Source: Icerya purchasi
Lineage: Eukaryota; Arthropoda; Insecta; Hemiptera; Monophlebidae
Assembly (NCBI GenBank): GCA_039619475.1
Contig: CM077115.1
Location: 36,592,083 to 36,656,082 of the forward strand
DNA length: 64,000 nucleotides
Direction: 5' to 3'
The position numbers and the translations under genes are program-made. Of this stretch, positions 46,794 to 59,332 are shown piece after piece (the stretch's first letter is position 1; each line of letters opens with the position of its first letter). The notes under the pieces were generated by a model. It was not told the origin of the DNA. It saw only the letters and a program-made list of their open reading frames with translations, and did no database searches.

Positions 46794-46928
46794 CATTGTG
46801 GGCGCTGCTCCGCAGTTGCGGCCATATTGTGAGATGTGATCAATGTTAATTTGTATTTTCTTTTTCTTTCTGTTACCTTAAATTTCATCTGAGCATTGTG
46901 GGCACTGCTTTGCAGTTGCGACCATATT
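46794..46928. repeat. Two 35-bp direct repeats at 100-bp spacing
   Basis: CATTGTGGGCGCTGCTCCGC at 46794 and CATTGTGGGCACTGCTTTGC at 46894 each continue AGTTGCG(G/A)CCATATT. The spacing is exactly 100 bp. Just upstream lies the 14-bp palindrome GGAGTAATTACTCC (46735-46748). Function unknown. Confidence 0.7.
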
Positions 46929-47087
46929 TGCAGAATGAAGTTTCTTCCTTTATACATACTATCTAGTAGTATAAGTAGTGTTTAAACAGTTAGATAAAAA
47001 CAAGAAAATGTCTTCTTATTTTTTTTTTTCACTTTATTTTGTTTCCGTGAATTCAGTCTGGCCAAATGAATATATATTGTTTAGGCT

Positions 47088-47118
<31 letters not shown>

Positions 47119-47697
47119 CTACAATAAAAGAATTTTATTATATTTTCACAACGTTAAAAAATATATTAGTCAAAAAAAAAAATTAAATACTAATTGATGG
47201 AAATGGGTCCTTTTACGAATACAAAAATGCAGTGTAGCTAGTGTGTCTCCTCAATCTGCTTGTCTAGATTATTCATATCAGTGCTACTACCAAACAGACC
47301 TTGTCGATTAGTTTTGGTGTAAAAAAAAATTTCGTTTTTATTTTAAAAATCGTAATCTTATTTACCTTCCCTATTATTACATCATAATCACTTATTAAAT
47401 AAAAATAAATATAAAGACGATCAAACTTGTTTTTTGTTTAAGGTTTTTTTAGTTTTAATATATATATATGTACAGTAATGCATATATTTTTCAACCTAGT
47501 TTTTATTTCGCAGCAGTTAAGGGTGTGTTTTTATTTTTTATTACAGCTACTTTCGTCTTATTTAACCATATCGACTTGAAATATTTACCGTATTGCGCTA
47601 TTTATTAGTCTTACGTAGAGTCGACAGCATGTGTCGTACGTTTGATAAACATCGTGCAAGTACTTTAGCTATTCGTTTGCATCAATATATATATATA

Positions 47698-49850
47698 CAC
47701 TGACGCATCCAAGAGGAGGGGGACTACGGGGGGGCTGAGCCACCCTCCAGAGAAAATATTCGAAATTGATTCTTAAAATCAGTGATTTAAACTGTTTAGT
47801 AAGTAAGTGTTTTAATTGTGTGATAATGATATGTGTTAAAATGGTGTGCTTTTATTGATTTAAAAATTTCTTTGGATAATTCAAAACTCTTTGCCTTTCA
47901 CTTATTTTCGGTATATTTGAATTTTCGATGAAATAAAAACAGTTGATCTCAGCGTTTTCCGTGACTTCATACGGTCGTGAAGTTCACATTTAATAGTCGG
48001 TGGAAAATTTAGCATTCAAGCATGATTCGATAAACTAGGGGAATAATTTACTTCAGTTTTTTGAACCTGCAAAAACTGCCAAGACGAATGATCGAAGTAA
48101 TCAGAAGAAAAGAGTAAAGAATTGGACATAGATATCTAAATCCAAGAGCCGCCAATTGAAACATGACCGCTGGCTTCAATATCTTCGATATCTACCGTTA
48201 CATATAGGACAGAATCCGCGACAGAAACTGTAAGCATGGGCCTACAATGTATGTATCGCAATTTAAAAGTATAATTTTAACCGACAACGAAAGATTTAAT
48301 ATTTTAATTAGTATATAGAAATCATCCGAGAACTTCAAATTTCCTGCTAAACAATGCGGTAAACAAACGCGACGATTTAAACCTGATTGACAGGAAGATC
48401 TATGCTTGGCTATCTTATTCAACGGTTGAAAATAGCGCTTATTATCTGCACTGCATATTATTTGCACCATCTATCACCTAGACATGCACGTCGGGACAAA
48501 ATGCTTATTTTTTCTCGTGTAAAAAAATTATACCAACTGGAAACATGTTCTCGACGATCTGCTGAACACTATACGATAATCATCAAAGTTCCTGTATAGA
48601 TGCGAGTATAATTTAAAACATGAAATAATGGTGGGAAATGGGAAGCGTATTGACTAAACTCTTGATAGAGGTAGGATGAAGCCTTGGGAAACGGAAAAAA
48701 AATCAAACCCATTCTGGATACCGTGATTTTATGTAGAAGACAGGAAGGAATTGCTTTGTGAGATGATCATAATTACGGTGAATTTAATTTGGAAAATCTG
48801 CCTGTAAAAAATCGAAAGAAATTTTAGAACCTTCACAAATTCAAAGTTGCGGAAAAAATACACTATGTATATCAGTTGGAAGATTCGAAATCAGATTGTC
48901 AATGCATGCGACGAAGTAATGAAACGAAAAATTTCTACTAAAATCAGCGAAGCCCAATTTTACACCGTATTAGCTAATGAAACTATACGGATATTTCAAA
49001 AACTAAACAATTTTCACTTTGCTTTCGATATGTGAAACAAGCAGATTCCGTGTATTTACGAACAATTCTTTCAATTTCAAAAGCTTGAAGAACAAACTAC
49101 TGCGAAGGCAATTTTATCAACTTTGAAAAAGAATATGACATTGATCTTGCCAACATGCGTAGTCAGGCTTATGATGGCGCGCAGCTTCCATGAACGGTAA
49201 GCTAAATGGTGTTGAAGGAAGTATATCAGAGCAATACCTTGCAACAATGAAACAATGAACGTGATGTCATACTCTCTAAATCTGGCAATTTCAAATTCGG
49301 CTGAAATTCGCAACTGCTTTGGTGTGATATAAAAAGTAGCTTTGTTTTTTCCAATTCACCTGTACGTAGACAGCTATTGATACAAAATGCGGAAATTTCT
49401 TTCTCGCGGGAATCTGACAAAAGCAATTGAAAGAGTTTTATACCCAATCAGAAGGGTGGAGAAAAACGATGCCATTATGACTTTCCTCGAATTATTTCAT
49501 ACGATTGTAGCTTCTCTCGAAGAAATCTCGCAATGGGAAATTTTAACTAAATCCTTTACTTTATGTACTTCCGTTCAGTGGCCAGAATTTATAAGTTCTT
49601 TACTTTGCGCGGAAAAAATGTTTATACAAAACGCTTATAAGAACGAAAAAATTTAGTGTTTTTGTGGATCACGCGTAAAATCGCGTTCGGCAAAAACACA
49701 CAGTTACGCATCGATGACGCAGCATTCGTATTTTTTTTTTATTACAATCCCCAGTGCTGTTAGAAAATTTCGTTCAGCCGCTTATTAACGATTTCACGTA
49801 TCGCAATCAATCGACAGCGTCGTCGAAATTAACTGTATCGCGCGGAAATG
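47698..49850 (+). pseudogene. hAT transposon relic, ZMYM1/DUF4371-like transposase (plus strand)
   Basis: Begins CACTGACGCATCCAAGAGGA with nearby G-runs, like hAT termini. Broken plus-strand coding includes FKPDWQEDLCL-type sequence, then SWKIRNQIVNACDEVMKRKI and SEAQFYTVLANET (48847-49035), the equivalent of the DUF4371 block that precedes the catalytic region. After frameshifts come QLEEQTTAKAI-like and KRVLYPIRRVEKNDA (49387-49656). Heavily mutated, with no right terminus or duplication found. Confidence 0.65.
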
Positions 49851-49859
49851 TTTCAGGTA

Positions 49860-51060
49860 ATATTTCGTAATTCTTTCATAACTGACGTTTATTGTGTTCC
49901 TTTTTTTTCAGCGTTTCCCAGTGTGCAAACGGACGTACCAACTAAAAATTTAGCACGGCCAAGAGATTCGCAAATGATCAATTTAATGAATTCGTCGGCA
50001 ACCCCGCCTGGTTGCAGATGACCGATCCGATTTGTGATGGTTACCACCAAAATTATGTGCATTAAATGAAATCCTTGAATTCGAATTGATCGTTTAATAA
50101 CAAGTAATCGCCGCTGTTAATACGTCTTTTTCGATTGAAGATGTTTGCAGCCTGTTGTTGTTTTTTCGGATTCGCTTCTTTCTCGATTTTCTAAGGCTAC
50201 GTAACGTGTTTTACGCCCAATAAAATTCTGCCTTCTCAGGCATGGTACGATTACTTCATGCGGCATTCGTTTTTTTTTTAAATTTATTTTTCATTTATTT
50301 TTGTTACGGATTACACCACTTTTAGGCATTTTGCATCTTTTTGGATAAGTGTCGGTAATTACCATTTAAAAGATTAGGGTCTATTAAAGCCTTATTTTAT
50401 ATTCATTTTTATGTATCTATATTAAATCGAATACTTCTAAGTTTCATTTAACGTTGAACTAATGAATTATCGATAGACGTAAGAAAAATTACTTAACGAA
50501 CTAGGAAAACTCTTGTTGTTTCATAACGTGACTAATTAAAATTCGGTGCAACTTGACCAGAGAAGTATGTGAAAAATATAACCTAACTACGGCGCCATTC
50601 GAAAATTTAACCAAATACATTCATTAGCCACTTGACGCATCAATAATCGGTAAATGTCAACTGTACCGATTAAATTTTAATTCTAAAGCAAAGTAGCGAC
50701 GATCGAATAGTTTTCCCTCTCGAAGCGAATACCATCTTATTACAATAACTGATTTAGAATAGCTTGACTACAAGGGATTTTACAAAGCTCAATATAGATA
50801 AACCGAACGGAAGATGATATCTGAGATAAGCGGAATACAGTGTCACCGAATATCAATTTAAAATTCGAACATGGTCGGAAGATGGGGCGGTGTACACACT
50901 GAATTTATATTAATATAAGGAAGTCGCACCCTCACCCGTTGGGTTGGAGGTTATCTGTGTAATACATGTAGGTAATAATTTAGTATGTATATCCCCCACG
51001 CAGTTCCCCGTATAATTTACTCCTGTTATAGTTGTATAACTCGTGACTTCACACCACAAG
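49860..51060. other. Intergenic DNA, nothing recognised
   Basis: Low-complexity AT-rich sequence with no coding or element signature. Confidence 0.4.
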
Positions 51061-51065
51061 CTCAA

Positions 51066-51334
51066 CATATACAGGGTGCGGCAGCATAACTTCCTTTTTG
51101 AAAATGCGCCACTTTTTTTCTACTAAATTTTGTTAAAGAGAAATAATAACAGAAAATCGAAATAACATACTCTAGATCCCCCATTGGGGCAATATGTATG
51201 CTTCTTCCCTTCTCAGCTTTATGTCCCCAAGAACAGAAATCTGACTCCACCATGTTGCATCTCTTCGGTATTTCTGCTGTTTTGCAAATCAAGTATTCGT
51301 GTCAACATTATTTTGAAGATAATAAGAAAAAGTT
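51066..51334. other. Possible end of an unknown DNA transposon
   Basis: TATATACAGGGTGCGGCAGC at 51066 has the TA-CAGGGTG look of a mariner/Tc-type terminus. The minus strand adjacent to it has a short open frame (51062-51292) without recognised homology. The other end would have been lost where dispersed-repeat copy 2 begins. Weak. Confidence 0.25.
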
Positions 51335-51410
51335 TGGGTGCGGCTGTGCTGGAGCACAGGGCCGTTGATTTAACGTGAAACGCCTGTATCGGTTTAAGTA
51401 TTTATATATA

Positions 51411-51745
51411 CATGGGCGCCGCTAAGGGGGGTGGCGTTGCCGCCCCCTCTGGAGCTTCGAAACTTTTTAATCAATTGGCCATGATGAGTATTCATAGGCG
51501 CGTAATCACGGACAATTTGGAAGACTTTTATAATAAAGTAGTAGAACAATTTGCCTGAAACCCACGAAAATGATGTTTTAATTAAGATTTTATTCTTGTT
51601 TAATAAAATATTAAGTCTTTACAAATTATGTATTTTATTTTTCCTATATATCATTTTTCTATCATCTTACCCGCCCCATCGGATTGTCAATTGGCGACTA
51701 TTTTGCCCTCCCCCCCTGGGCTCATCGTCTGGCGACGCCCTTCTG
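51411..51745. mobile_element. Probable hAT MITE inside dispersed repeat copy 2
   Basis: Starts CATGGGCGCCGCTAAGG and ends with inverse CAGAAGGGCGTCGCCAGACG, both followed inward by G/C-rich DNA. Flanking 8-mers are TATATATA on both sides. Because this is a TA tract the duplication is only weak evidence. Copy 1 of the repeat lacks this insert at the same place. Confidence 0.6.
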
Positions 51746-52064
51746 TATATATATATATACACATATAAACTCGGCCATTTTGGTCTCGCAAGGGGCTGTG
51801 CCCCTTGACCATTCTTGCTTTCATTTCTGTCTCTTTTTCTTCTATACTTTGTATAAAATGAACAAAATTTACAATGTAATTGTTACTGGCATCAACACAA
51901 AAAAAAAAAATAACATAACCACAAAAGTCCTATTCTAACATTTAACTTTCATTATATAAAATTAAGACATTTTTTCGTTACATTTTTCGTTACATATTTC
52001 ATTACATAAAATTGTGACATTTTTTAAATAACAATAACAAAAATCCTATAAAATATAACAAACG

Positions 52065-52250
52065 TTACATAAAATTGGGACATTTTGCATTATATAAAAT
52101 TGGGACATTTTGCATTATATAAAATTGGGACATTTTGCATTATATAAAATTGGGACATTTTGCATTATATAAAATTGGGACATTTTTTTGGGACATTTTG
52201 CATTACATAAAATTGGGACATTTTTCTGGGACATTTTTGGGGGGGTAGCC
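52065..52250. repeat. 25-bp tandem repeat, about five copies
   Basis: Unit TTATATAAAATTGGGACATT plus TTGCA, starting at 52065 (first copy TTACAT), 52090, 52115, 52140 and 52165, then partial copies. Copy 1 of the host repeat has a single unit, so the array expanded in this copy. Confidence 0.92.
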
Positions 52251-52350
52251 TAAGAATTACGTTGTAATTAATAAATATACATAAATATATATAAACATAT
52301 ATAAATATATGCAGTGAAAAATAATAGCGTTGCGCGATTTCGTTTCACGA

Positions 52351-54996
52351 GCAATTTTAAAGACGTTTCACGTCAAAAAGTTTCCATGTGTTGTTTTCCG
52401 TTTTGTAAATTTGCTGTGGTATTCACCAAAATTTTTTACTATCACTATTTTAAGAGATTCTGGTGTTTTGAAATTTTCGCTGATAGTGGCGGGAATGCTA
52501 AAATTCATCCATTTGTATTAAAATTACTATAATTTTAAAATTTCGCACCATTAAAATTAAAATTCAAGAAATAATTAATATGATTAATGGTATATAACAC
52601 GTATCGAATTAACAGGAAATTATATAAATTATATTGAACAGTAAAAATTAAAATACTATGCACTATTCTATGTGCCATGTTTTTTTTTTTTTTTTGTTTG
52701 GGTTCTAAATTTAATTTGAAATATTAGCGCAATATCTTACAAAAGTGTTTACGAAATGTTAACGTTTTACGAATTGGTCAACGAAAAAAAAAAAATTAAT
52801 CTGCAACGAAAACGAAATTTTAGTTTTTTGCATCAGTATTGTTAATTTCTTAAACACTTTACCCCACTGTGTTTGAGCGATAATTCGTGTCAATGATTTA
52901 AATTTCATCCAAGGTATGCGCTAATGTATAACGGAACTACCTTCGTAACCTATCGACAGAACACAATTTCCTACAATACTCATACCCCGGTATCCGTATA
53001 AATTACAGAGTATTATCATTTAATTTTCCAAAGATATTTGCTGCATTCCAAACAATGTAATCTTATTCCATCAGTTTATATTAACTTAAATAAGGAGAGG
53101 ATGTTTGTCGAGAAAAGTTTTTTTTAAAAGTTTCTTCATGCGTAACTTGTGTCCATGTGGACCACCGATTGTAATGATTTTTTATTCATTCGAAAATGTA
53201 CTGATTAGTGGTGCTATCACGTGAGTACAACACCGTTCATTACCGGTGAACGCAGATAATCAGCGATTATCAAAATAAACATCGAAACTCTCCTTAGAGA
53301 GGTTTTTGGTAATATAGCAAACTTGATTAACTTAAAATATGATCAATTCATCGTGGGAACGTAAGTTGAAAATAAAAAAAACAATTTTTAATAAGAAAAT
53401 AGATTAAAATATTATCAGTGTTAATTATCATGGATAAATACAGATTCGAATAAAGAAAACGAATTTGAAAGTGCTGTACGTTATTTACATAACTGGCGCA
53501 AATGAATTTACACCATTGCATATAATTATTGACTGTATAGAGTCGAATTTTTCTTCGTTTATTAGAAATTGTATTAGTCAGTATATATGAGTACCGATGA
53601 GTATCGGTACGTACTGACTAAGTAGTCATCAAATAACGTTAAAAAAAACGCTGGTTCTCCTAGGGATGTCTATATACTTTCTTTTCTTAATAGTTATTGG
53701 ATAAAACTTAGCCAAAAAAATTTCATTCGAACACAGGGAAAATATGAACGATTAAAATTTTAAAATTAAAGGGACGATAAACGGAAATGGCTTAAAGTAT
53801 TACTAATGTTACTTACCATATGGAAGATTCGAATAAAGATAATTGAAAACTCCAAAGCGCAATTTCTCATCACTGACGGAATTTGAACATTATTAACCAA
53901 CACCCGGCTCTTTATAGAGCATAGAAAGGAGCATCATTTTAATTCGGTCTCTCCGTATTACCGCTCAAAAATATTTACACTAGAAATCGAAAAATGAAAT
54001 AGTTTTAAAAAAATACCGATACTTAAAGATTTTACTTTAAAAATTCAATAAAAATGCTCTAAAAAGTAAAAAATAATTAGTTCCGATAAGAAAATAATTT
54101 ATTTCAGAATAATATACCGTAAGGTGAGCGATTGCGTTGTAATTATTCAGTACGGTTTCTGAATATTGTTGTAATTTGCACTTAATGCCGACTCTAATGA
54201 GTTTGAATGTTTTTTAAAAATAATCATGACGATATCCTTATGCATATTTACTCTGAAATATATTACTTTCTTATCGGGAGTAATTATTTTTTACTTACTG
54301 GTGTATTTTTACTAAATTTTTAGTGTAAATCTTCCAGTCAGTATTTTTTTTTTTTTTTGAAAAACTATTTTTGTTATATGTATATTACAGAATTTTAAGT
54401 GATTTGTCTCCTGTCTTATTTGTACAGAATCATCTTAAAAATACTGACATTAAAAATCGCGTATTATCTAAACGAATTAAAGGTCAAACTTTTGAATAAG
54501 AATAACTAATGAATTATTTTGCGAGAAAAAAATGCCACTTGTAGGATTTATACACATTTAGAAAGAATTGTCATTAGCTCGACATTCTGCTAAATTTTTC
54601 TTGTAACTTTAGCTTCGCCGAATGTGGATGTTAAATTTTTGAAGCGAACGTATGAATTGCACAGAATATTAAGAACTTACGAGTGCACAAAGTTTGTTTT
54701 TAAAATGATGTATCTGAAACATACATTAGTATATTAAAGTATGATAGGGAAGGATAGAATATTTCTTTTAAAATTTAAAACGTAAGAAATATTACGAGTG
54801 CTATTAATAGTAAAGTTAAATTTGCTACAAGAATCAAAGAAACGATTTACAGAAACTGCCGGTAAATGATAAGCTAAAATCCCCCTTTATGATACAAGAT
54901 GGTTAGAACCACGCCATGATACTACAATATTTTATGAAAATGTTCAGTGTTATATTAAAACGTTTAGAAATAGATGATTCTACTCTAACTGGAAAA
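52351..54996. other. Intergenic DNA left of the Copia element
   Basis: AT-rich, no coding homology. Contains a compact hairpin at 53575-53622: outer TTAGTCAGTA/TACTGACTAA and inner GTACCGAT-GAGT-ATCGGTAC. Confidence 0.45.
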
Positions 54997-55001
54997 TCTG
55001 C

Positions 55002-55235
55002 TTTTGAGTTTTGAACAAACGAACGCGATGTTTCTACTACAACTTTATTATCGAAACTGTTAACAATGAGACTTTACGACAAGTTTATATACAAAATGTA
55101 TTGGTTTCTGGAACATTCCGATAATATTCAGAAACATCGATTGGACGATTACAAATATCGATATACTAGAAACTTCTAGATAAGTGATAACTGATAACAG
55201 CATAGAATAGAATTATGAGAATAGAAATTTCAATA
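55002..55235 (-). repeat. Copia 3' LTR
   Basis: 234 bp. Internal edge is preceded (element sense) by the polypurine tract AGGGGAAAG. Identical to the 5' LTR except at one position. Outer edge abuts the duplication TCTGC at 54997-55001. Confidence 0.95.
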
Positions 55236-55244
55236 CTTTCCCCT
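55236..55244 (-). promoter_or_regulatory. Copia polypurine tract
   Basis: AGGGGAAAG on the element strand directly before the 3' LTR, the expected primer for plus-strand DNA synthesis. Confidence 0.85.
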
Positions 55245-55312
55245 AATCGAATAATTTTAGAAAAAGAAAACGAACGCAAATATAAAACTATACAAAGTAA
55301 TAATGAAAGAAA

Positions 55313-58300
55313 TTAAACTGGCTTAAGGCCTAATTTTCTTCGTAAAATTAAAAGTCGAGTACGTGGCATAGGCTTTGTAAATAAATCTGCCAACTGGGAT
55401 CCAGATTCAATGTGGCAAACCTTCAGCATGCTCTCCTTGATTCTGTCGCGGATGAAGAAGTGCTTCCGCTGAATGTGTTTCGTGCGAAAATGAAATTCAG
55501 GATTCTCTGATAAGCGTTTGGCAGCCTGATTGTCGATATACAAAATAGGAATTTCTGACAAACCAGTGATCTCCTTTAACAGCCTTGAAATCCAAATGAT
55601 TTCCTTTGATGCGGCATTAGCTGCAATCATTTCAGCTTCACAGGTTGAGTCTGCTACGAGTTCTTGACGGCGACTAAACCAGGTAATTGCTGCATCAGCA
55701 AATTTGATTACAACTCCACTGGTTGAACGATAAGTTAAATGACATCCGGCAAAATCGGCATCACTGTAGCAACCAAGTGATCGACTATCTGGTTTGCAAC
55801 TGTAGGTTAACTTCAAATCTTTTGAGCCGGATAGATAACGGAATACTCGCTTAACTCGTCCTACATCTTCTAATGTAGGGTTTTCTAATGACCGTGACAA
55901 AACACTTACGGCAAATGCGATGTCGAAGCGAGTACCTCTTGCTAAATACAGGAGTGCACCGACTGCAGATCGATATGGGAAATCAATAGGTACTTTCCCC
56001 GTCGCTCCATTCGATAACTTTTCTATAGGGGTGGAGACCGCGTTGCATCCGGACATGTTGAAACGCTCCGAAATCTTTTCAACAAACGCTGATTGTCCGA
56101 CTACTATGTCGCCATTGACTTGTGAAATCTCAAGACCAAGGAAGTAGGTAAGACTCTTGGCTACAATCTTGAATCTAGACTTGAGTTCTCCGATGAATAT
56201 GTCCAAGTCTTCTTGATTGGATGATATTACTAAACCATCATCCACGTAGAGTGCGACAATTAGTTTGTTTAAATTTCGGTGTCTAATATATACGCACGGA
56301 TCTTCACGACTTTGTTGGAATTTTAGTTCAGTCATGAAGTCGTCAAACCTTTTATTCCAACATCGAGAAGCTTGTTTTAGTCCGTAGCGGCTTCTTTTCA
56401 GACGACATACACGGTTTGTGCCATCCGAGTAACCGATTGGTTGTTTCATATAAATTTCTTCGTCCAAGTCTCCGTAGAGAAATGCAGCGGATATGTCGAA
56501 ATGCATCAGCTTCATTTTCTCCATGGCAGCGATAGCCAATAATAAACGAATTGTGTCTAAACGAGTGACCGGACTGAACGTATTTTCATAATCAATTCCG
56601 GGTCGCTGTGCACAGCCTTGAATGACCATTCTTGAACGATACTTGTCGATTGTGCCATCTGGGTTTCTTTTTAATCGAAAAACCCATTTGTTGCCAATTG
56701 CAAATTTTCCTGGAGGAAGTTGGACTAAGTCCCAAGCGTCATTATCGCGCATTGATTTCAATTCTGTATCCATGGCTTTTTTCCATTCCGCGCTATCATC
56801 TCGTTTCATGGCTTCGGAATAAGTTTTAGGATCATCCTCGACAATGAATACCTGCGCACAAGTGACGTAATCTTTTAAATACTCAGGAGTTTTCCGATTT
56901 TTCTTTGGTCTATCACTTGTAGCTCGTTCCGCATCTTCATAATCACTTTCTGATGAGGATTGTGATTTCTCAGATTTTTCTGGTTTTTCATCGTCTTCAG
57001 ACTTATCTGGTACTTCCTCTTCATCGTCGTCGTCGTCATTTTTGGTGGCTGGTTCCTTCTCCTTGAGTGGGAGGAATAGTCGTTCGTCGCAGTCACCAAT
57101 TTTCTCATGGAACGTAACGTCTCTGGATAAAACAACATCATGTTTTTCAGGTACATAAATTCGATATCGTTCATCACCATCGTATCCGACGAGGTAACCA
57201 ACAATGGCTTTTGAGTCCATTTTTCGTCTTTTCTGCGCTGGTACGTGAACGTAACATTTGGAACTGACAATTCGCAAATGTTTGATTCTTGGTTTCTGGC
57301 CAAACCAAATTTCATAAGGCGTTTTACCTTTGACGGATGATTTTCCCAATCTGTTCAGTATATACCCAGCGGTGGTAACTAATTCTGCCCAGATTGCTGG
57401 AGGGAATTTGATGTCAGGATTCGAGTATTTGAACGTACGCGCCATCTCAACAATCGTGCGATTTTCCCTCTCCACTGCACCATTTTGCTCTGGTGTATAA
57501 GGCGCAGTTGCTCGGCGTGTTATTCCGTTTCTTTCAAGAATTTCATGAATTTCGGCATTATCAAATTCTCCCCCATTATCGCTGAGGAATTCTTTGATTC
57601 GATGACCGAGTGTTTTTGCTTGGGCAAGGAATGCTTTTAAAGCATCCTTGACAGCCGTCTTTTCCCGAGCAACGAAACATTGGCGAAAATGGGAATAGTG
57701 ATCCTTGATAATGATCGAGTATCTGCGCCCAGTGAATGATGGATCAAATGGACCACATACATCACTTGATATCAGCTCGCCTGGTGCATTGGTTGGACTC
57801 CGCGTACCAAAAGGGAGACGATGTGCTTTCCCAAATTGGCATGGTTCACAAATATCATCATCCGGTTTGACTTTGATATTTAATTCTGCTTCGAGTTTAG
57901 CCCGGACATACCGCTTGTCCATGTGACCCCATCGTTCGTGATAGAGCTGTAGGAGTTGGCTATTCTCAACGATATTTGCACACACTTCTTGCGGTTGAAT
58001 TGTGTGGAACGACGATGCACGATATAGTGTGCCGTACTGATCTCTCGTACCAGTGAAGATGGTTTCTCCATTGACTGAGAACTCGCAGTGTTTCAAATCT
58101 GATTCAAATTTACTGCCTGGATTCCGATCGTGGGCAGCTAATATTGAAAACAGGTTACGAGATATTGCAGGTACATACCAGACATCATGCATGGTAGATA
58201 TTCGCATTTGACCACTTGAATAATCCGCGATTTCAATGGTGCCACTACCAATTGCTTGCAATTTCTCTTTTCCTGCTGCAATAACCGTACAATTTCGGAC

Positions 58301-59332
58301 AAATGGTTTATACTGCGTAAACCAATTGAAATTGTTGGTACAGTGCTTGGTTGCACCGTTGTCGATCCACCAATCATCGTCTATCTTATTGGTTGATGCC
58401 GAGAAGACAGTGCTACTATCGGCGATTAGCGCTACCTTCGTTTCCGTATCATTGACTGAGGCTGATTTGCGACCATATCCAGGTTTACCAAGTTCTTTGG
58501 CACGGGCTGGGTATGGAGGCTGACCATCGGCTTTCCATCGTGAACATTGCTTGAGCCAGTGTCCTTTCTCCCCACAATATTTGCAAAGAACCTCCGTGGT
58601 TTGACTATTGCTTGATTCGGTTTTATGTGGGTTGAAAGGTTTTTTCGCTTTTGGATTGAATTTGCCTTTCTTGCCTTGTGCCTCCAAAACCTCACCAGAA
58701 TCGGGTTTTTGAACTGGTGCCACATTCCGTTCGTGGAGAATGAGGGCAGCGGAAAGATCGTCGATTGTTTTCGATTCGTTGGCCTTCATCAGCAAGTAGC
58801 TTGATTTGAACGATTCAAGCCGTTGCGGAAGAATATGAAGCACTTTCGAGACGAAAAGTAACTCGAGAAGCTCTTCAATACGTTCGACTTTTCAATTTAT
58901 TAAACCAGCCTTGAGATCGCGATACTGGTTTTTAATCCGCGCAATGACCGATGCAGCATCTTCATTTTCACGCCATTCAGCGCTGAAGAAGTTGAGACAT
59001 TGACGGAATAACTGGTCTTCTGCCTTGTTGCCAAACTGTTGCAGAAGAATCTCCCATGCTTCTTTCGCTGTTGTCCGTCCAGCGATTCGTTCGTGAAGCT
59101 CGTCACTGACGCAGTGAGATAAGACGATTTTGGCCGATGCCGCGGCCTTATTCCAGGAATCGAGCGCCTCTCTCTCAGCTTTTGTTGGTGTTTCGGAGAG
59201 AGTGGGTTTAACGTTTGTACCCTCGACGATTTCCAACGCGCCATAATATTCTAAAACGTCCATTACCTTGTCTTTCCACAGTGGCCAGTCATCCGGACCC
59301 TTGAGCGGCTTGATACCTTTGAGAAATTCCAT
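55313..59332 (-). CDS. Copia Gag-Pol polyprotein, one in-frame TGA
   Basis: Single frame of 1339 codons from Met at 59332 (MEFLKGIKPLKG; a Met nine codons earlier is less typical) to the stop at 55313, close to the ~1400 residues of copia. Gag (UBN2-like) is followed by a TGA at 58892-58894; the frame then continues unchanged. Numbering from a GTG at 58843: zinc knuckle C87-C90-H95-C100; protease WIDNGATKH (D161); integrase zinc H302, H307, C332, C335 with catalytic D361, D422, E458 (35 residues between the last two); RT FDIS and YVDD (866-869); RNase H YSDADFAG (D1028), E1069 and D1104. Pol is fully open, so the TGA is the only obvious defect unless it is read through. The order protease-integrase-RT-RNase H is Copia, not Gypsy. 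Confidence 0.95.

Larger units (their letters stand above)
51335..52350 (+). repeat. Unclassified dispersed repeat, copy 2 (core inverted, MITE inserted)
   Basis: Left arm (TTGGGTGCGGCTGTGCTG, CACAGGGCCGTTGATTT, CGCCTGTATCGGTTTAAG) and right arm (ATATATGCAGTGAAAAATAA, ending GATTTCGTTTCACGA) lie in the same orientation as in copy 1. The core at 51767-52274 is in the opposite orientation: CTCGGCCATTTTGGTCTCGC comes first and CCTAAGAATTACGTTGTAAT last. A 335-bp MITE sits in the TA tract at 51411-51745. The core includes the hairpin CAAGGGGCTGTGCCCCTTG and a 25-bp tandem repeat. Confidence 0.82.

Noticed and set aside
52065..52250. CRISPR-like array of regularly spaced repeats
   Set aside because: Contiguous head-to-tail units without spacers, in a eukaryotic dispersed repeat.
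58236..58523. Plus-strand open frame inside the Copia element
   Set aside because: Antisense shadow of the Pol frame; no independent homology.
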